This document shows positions 6,433 through 9,619 of a stretch of 9,619 nucleotides of DNA, in pieces. The notes beneath the pieces were generated by a model that saw only the letters and a program-made list of their open reading frames with translations, was not told the origin of the DNA and made no database searches. The stretch is taken from assembly GCA_016213455.1 (NCBI GenBank), contig JACRAG010000400.1:1-9619 (forward strand), written 5' to 3'. A program made the translations under genes and the position numbers. Position 1 is the stretch's first letter. Every line of letters starts with the position of its first letter. Source of the DNA: Anaerolineae bacterium. Its GTDB lineage: Bacteria > Chloroflexota > Anaerolineae > Anaerolineales > Anaerolineaceae.

Positions 6433-8178
6433 GTGACTTTACCGCTGAAACACTATTCGGAACTACTCGCGAGCTACATCAAGCCTCAGCTGGCGCGCTT
6501 TGTATTCCTTTCCGTATTGCTTTTCTCCAGCATTGCCCTGCAGGTATTTAACCCGCAGGTGATCCGCTCGTTCATTGATGCCGCGCTGGCGGGTGAAGTG
6601 ATGAACGTACTGCTGATTAATGCCGCCATTTTCATCGGGGTGGCGCTGCTGCAGCAGGTCATGGCGGTGGGGGTGACCTACCTGGGCGAGAATGTAGCCT
6701 GGACAGCTACCAATGCACTGCGCGCCGAACTGGCTCGCCACTGCCTCAACCTTGATATGGGTTTCCACAATAACCACACGCCCGGTGAGTTGATCGAACG
6801 GATTGACGGCGATGTGGCTGAAATGTCGACTTTCTTCTCCCAATTTGTGGTGGTGATGATCGGCAATGTGCTGCTGCTGACCGGCATCCTGGTGGCTTTG
6901 TTTATTGAGAACTGGCAGGTGGGCCTGGTCTTCAGCATTTTTGCCGTCATCACAATCCTGGTGCTCAACCGGGTGCGCGACATTGCGCTGCCCTACGAAA
7001 AACAACGCCGCCAGGCCGAAGCGGATTTATACGGCTTTGTCGAAGAGCAGCTGTCCGGCACAGAAGATATCCGCTCGAGCGGCGCGGTGGACTACAGTCT
7101 GCGCGAATTGACCCGTCTGCAAAAAGATGTGTACATCGGCGATAAGATGACGCAGTGGAAAAACTGGCAGTTGAATGTGGTGATGGGCGCGCTGTTGACG
7201 ATCGGCAACCTGATGGCGCTGGGCCTGGGATATTGGTTATATCGCAACGGGACAATTACGATTGGCACGGTGTATTTGCTGATTAACTATATCAATCTCA
7301 TCGAAATGCCCATCTGGACGTTGACCCATGAGGTGCGCACGTTCCAGACCATTGGCGCGTGTGTAGAGCGTCTGATTGAACTGCGCAAGATCAGCACCAC
7401 GGTCAAAGATGGCAATGGCGACCTGCCCGCCGGCGGAGCTTTGGGGCTGCACTTCAACGGTGTGACCTTTGCCTACAATGGGGACGCGCCGGTGCTGGAC
7501 AACCTGACCTTTAAGCTGGAGCCGGGCCAGGTTTTAGGCCTGTTGGGGCGTACCGGTTCGGGAAAGACGACGGTCACCCGGCTGGTTTTTCGGCTGTATG
7601 ATCCGGTGAGAGGTGAGATCCGGCTGGATGGAGCCAACCTGAGCGACATCCGCCAGACTGCGTTACGTCAGCGGGTGGCGATGGTGACCCAGGAGGTGCA
7701 GCTTTTCCGCGCCTCGGTGCGCGATAATCTGACCTTCTTCGACCGCAGTATTTCCGATGAGCGTATCCTGGCGGTGATCGAAGACCTGGGATTATCGGAT
7801 TGGCTGGCGGCGCTGCCTAATGGGCTGGATACTCTGCTGGCTACCGGTGGGCACAGCCTGTCAGCAGGCGAGGCGCAGTTGCTGGCTTTCACCCGGGTTT
7901 TTCTGCGCGATCCTGGCCTGGTGATTTTGGATGAGGCTTCTTCGCGCCTGGATCCCGCCACCGAGCAGCGCATCGAGCGTGCCGTGGACCGCCTGTTGAA
8001 AGGGCGAACCGCCATCATCGTGGCGCATCGCCTGGGTACTGTGCACCGCGCCGATTCCATTTTGATCCTGGAGGACGGACGGTCGGCGGAATACGGCGCA
8101 CGCGTGGCGCTGGCATCGGACTCTGGTTCGCGTTTCTACCAGTTGTTGCAGACTGGTCTTGAGGAGGTGCTGGTATGA
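6433..8178 (+). CDS. ABC half-transporter, permease-ATPase fusion (first subunit of exporter)
   Basis: Type IV ABC exporter half of 581 residues: six-helix membrane domain, then ATPase domain. Start is GTG 6433 because GGAG (6422-6425) lies 7 bases upstream and the protein then begins TLPLKHYSELLASYIKP, a normal exporter N-terminus; an in-frame TTG at 6385 has no ribosome site and sits just after the terminator. Helices near 21-40, 57-82, 137-158, 162-179, 247-270 and 276-296. ATPase: Walker A GRTGSGKT (372-379), Q-loop Gln420 in VTQEVQLF, signature LSAGE (476-480) instead of LSGGQ, Walker B LVILDE (496-501) with catalytic Glu501, DEASSRLD, and H-loop His532 in AHRLG. Catalytic residues are complete. 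Its stop overlaps the next ABC gene by ATGA, implying a heterodimer of coupled synthesis. Multidrug, lipid or peptide export are all possible; no peptidase domain is present, so it is not a bacteriocin-processing type. Confidence 0.88.
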   Translation: MTLPLKHYSELLASYIKPQLARFVFLSVLLFSSIALQVFNPQVIRSFIDAALAGEVMNVLLINAAIFIGVALLQQVMAVGVTYLGENVAWTATNALRAELARHCLNLDMGFHNNHTPGELIERIDGDVAEMSTFFSQFVVVMIGNVLLLTGILVALFIENWQVGLVFSIFAVITILVLNRVRDIALPYEKQRRQAEADLYGFVEEQLSGTEDIRSSGAVDYSLRELTRLQKDVYIGDKMTQWKNWQLNVVMGALLTIGNLMALGLGYWLYRNGTITIGTVYLLINYINLIEMPIWTLTHEVRTFQTIGACVERLIELRKISTTVKDGNGDLPAGGALGLHFNGVTFAYNGDAPVLDNLTFKLEPGQVLGLLGRTGSGKTTVTRLVFRLYDPVRGEIRLDGANLSDIRQTALRQRVAMVTQEVQLFRASVRDNLTFFDRSISDERILAVIEDLGLSDWLAALPNGLDTLLATGGHSLSAGEAQLLAFTRVFLRDPGLVILDEASSRLDPATEQRIERAVDRLLKGRTAIIVAHRLGTVHRADSILILEDGRSAEYGARVALASDSGSRFYQLLQTGLEEVLV

Positions 8179-9619
8179 GCAGCGCTGAAACCATCCATCC
8201 CAATGGCAGTGACCCAGCCGCTTTGCCGGTCTGGAAGGTTGTGTTAGCCATGGTGCGCTTCCGCCCGTGGTATTGGTTTGTGGATTTCCTGGCGGTTGGT
8301 ATCATCCGGATCGTCTGGCAGCTGGCGCCAGGCCTGGTGCTGCGGGAATTTTTTAATCTGTTGACCGGCGAGGCGCAGGCACGCTTTGGCATCTATGCCA
8401 TCCTGGCTTTCTCCATCGCCATGTTTCTGGCGCGCGTGTTGGGTGAGTTTGGTTTTTATTATGCGGATGTGCCCATCTTCGCGGATGTGACCACGCTGCT
8501 GAGAAAAAATCTGCTGCGCCATATTCTCCGCCGCCCAGGCGCATCGCCGCTGCCAGATTCGGCGGGCGAGGCGGTCAGCCGTTTCCGCAACGATGTACGG
8601 GAAATCCCACTGTTTGTCCTGTGGTTCAACGATATCCTGGTCGGGTTGATGGTGATCGCTGCAGCCGTCATCTTGATGTCGCAAGTTAGTGTGTGGGTAA
8701 CTCTGCTGGCGCTGGCGCCGGTGCTGGCGGTCGGGTTGATTGCCAACAGCGCCACCGCACGCATTGAGGCCTACCGAAAAGCCAGCCGTGAGGCCACCGG
8801 CAAGGTGACCGGTTTCATCGGCGAATTTTTTGGCGCAGTCCAGGCCATCAAAGTAGCCACGGCTGAGCAGGATGTGATTGCCCACTTTGACCGGCTAAAC
8901 GAGGAGCGGCGCAAGCTGACTCTGCGGGAGCGGCTCTTCGACACCGTTCTGGACACGATCTGGCGCAACACCAGCAGCCTGGGCACCGGCGTGATCTTGA
9001 TCCTGGCGGGGCAGTCCATGCGCGCCGGGACGTTCACGTTGGGTGATTTTTCGCTGTTTGTCTATCTCATCTCCAGCCTGGGTGACTTGACCACCTTCAC
9101 CGGGATGATCGCGGCGCGGTACAAACAGCTTTCCGTGTCGGTGAAGCGCATGTACCGGTTGATGGAAGGCGCGCCGTTGAACGCGTTGGTGGAGCCCGGT
9201 GAGGTGGATTTGAACGGTCCGCTGCCGGAGGTGCATTACGCAAGCCTGGATGAGCGTGACCGGCTGGAAAGCCTGGAAGTGCGCGGATTAACCTATCATT
9301 TTGCTGGCAGTGACCGCGGAATTGACGATGTGAGTTTCAAATTGCAGCGCGGTACCCTGACGGTGATCACTGGACGGATTGGGTCCGGCAAAACGACGCT
9401 GCTGCGCACGTTATTGGGCCTTTTGCCCGCGGATGCGGGCGAAGTTCGCTGGAATGGGCGCCTGGTCGAGCACGCCGCTGACTTCTTTGTGCCCCCGCGG
9501 GTGGCCTATACCGGGCAGGTGCCGCGCCTGTTCAGCGCCGATCTGCGCAGCAACATTTTGCTCGGTCTGCAGCGCAGCGACGATGAAATCCGCAAGGCTG
9601 CCTACCTGGCAGTGCTGGA
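8175..9619 (+). CDS. ABC half-transporter, second subunit of exporter (3' end outside window)
   Basis: Starts at ATG 8175, overlapping the previous stop by ATGA, with GGAGG (8163-8167) 7 bases upstream. 481 complete codons are visible and the frame runs off the window end. A short polar N-terminus is followed by helices near 31-52, 72-93, 145-168, 171-192, 264-281 and 286-306. The ATPase domain begins near 366: Walker A GRIGSGKT (400-407), Q-loop Gln448 in YTGQVPRLFSADLRSNILLG, a form seen in exporter partners. Signature, Walker B, catalytic Glu and H-loop lie beyond the window, so it cannot be judged whether this half has a degenerate ATP site, as many heterodimeric exporters do. An insert of roughly 25 residues precedes the ATPase domain (about 340-366). 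Sequence differs clearly from the first half, so this is a heterodimer pair and not a recent duplication. Confidence 0.87.
   Translation, partial: MSSAETIHPNGSDPAALPVWKVVLAMVRFRPWYWFVDFLAVGIIRIVWQLAPGLVLREFFNLLTGEAQARFGIYAILAFSIAMFLARVLGEFGFYYADVPIFADVTTLLRKNLLRHILRRPGASPLPDSAGEAVSRFRNDVREIPLFVLWFNDILVGLMVIAAAVILMSQVSVWVTLLALAPVLAVGLIANSATARIEAYRKASREATGKVTGFIGEFFGAVQAIKVATAEQDVIAHFDRLNEERRKLTLRERLFDTVLDTIWRNTSSLGTGVILILAGQSMRAGTFTLGDFSLFVYLISSLGDLTTFTGMIAARYKQLSVSVKRMYRLMEGAPLNALVEPGEVDLNGPLPEVHYASLDERDRLESLEVRGLTYHFAGSDRGIDDVSFKLQRGTLTVITGRIGSGKTTLLRTLLGLLPADAGEVRWNGRLVEHAADFFVPPRVAYTGQVPRLFSADLRSNILLGLQRSDDEIRKAAYLAVL

Noticed and set aside
8244..8885. 213-codon minus-strand frame, with others at 6463-7005 and 7668-8060
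   Set aside because: They are antisense to the ABC transporter genes, which have full motifs, and their translations show no domain.
1..9619. CRISPR arrays, tRNA or rRNA genes, insertion sequences, prophage or toxin-antitoxin genes
   Set aside because: No direct-repeat array, no tRNA-like or rRNA-like sequence, no transposase or integrase motif and no flanking terminal repeats were seen.

Overview
The window is bacterial, with strong Shine-Dalgarno sites, tight operon spacing, sigma70-like promoters and a GC content that looks to be in the high fifties by eye. A large two-module FtsX permease, a Cys-anchored lipoprotein, a Thermus-like 2-keto-3-deoxygluconate (KDG) kinase and a paired ABC exporter would fit a Chloroflexota (Anaerolineae-type) genome. 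That placement is inference from protein style only; no marker gene is present.

Layout. 41-2914 (minus) is a 957-residue FtsX/MacB-type ABC permease. 2915-3260 is a divergent intergenic region with outward-facing promoter candidates and two adjacent hairpins. 3261-3968 (plus) is a lipoprotein of unknown function. A good promoter at 4030-4058 then starts a two-gene metabolic unit: a PfkB-family KDG kinase (4100-5032) and a class V PLP aminotransferase of the alanine/serine-glyoxylate type (5074-6159).

6160-6432 lacks a conventional gene but is the most interesting part. It contains, in order, a consensus-like promoter (TTGACA, 17 bp, TAAAGT), a GGAGG ribosome binding site, a 24-codon ORF ending in Cys-Val-Cys-stop, and a strong intrinsic terminator (9-bp GC-rich stem, then TTTTGTTTT). 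Immediately downstream are two ABC half-transporters overlapping by ATGA (6433-8178, and 8175 to beyond the window end), which look like the two halves of a heterodimeric exporter. No separate promoter is visible between the terminator and the first ABC gene. This is the architecture expected of a translation-dependent attenuator that lets an exporter be made only when ribosomes stall on a leader peptide, as established for bmrB-bmrCD in Bacillus subtilis. A possible antiterminator pairing overlaps the last codons of the small ORF, but it is not strong enough to be proof.

How the genes work together: the kinase and aminotransferase probably form one transcription unit for central carbon/amino-group metabolism; the two ABC half-transporters form one exporter, probably controlled by the leader. 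The FtsX permease would need an ATPase (LolD/MacB type) that is not in this window.
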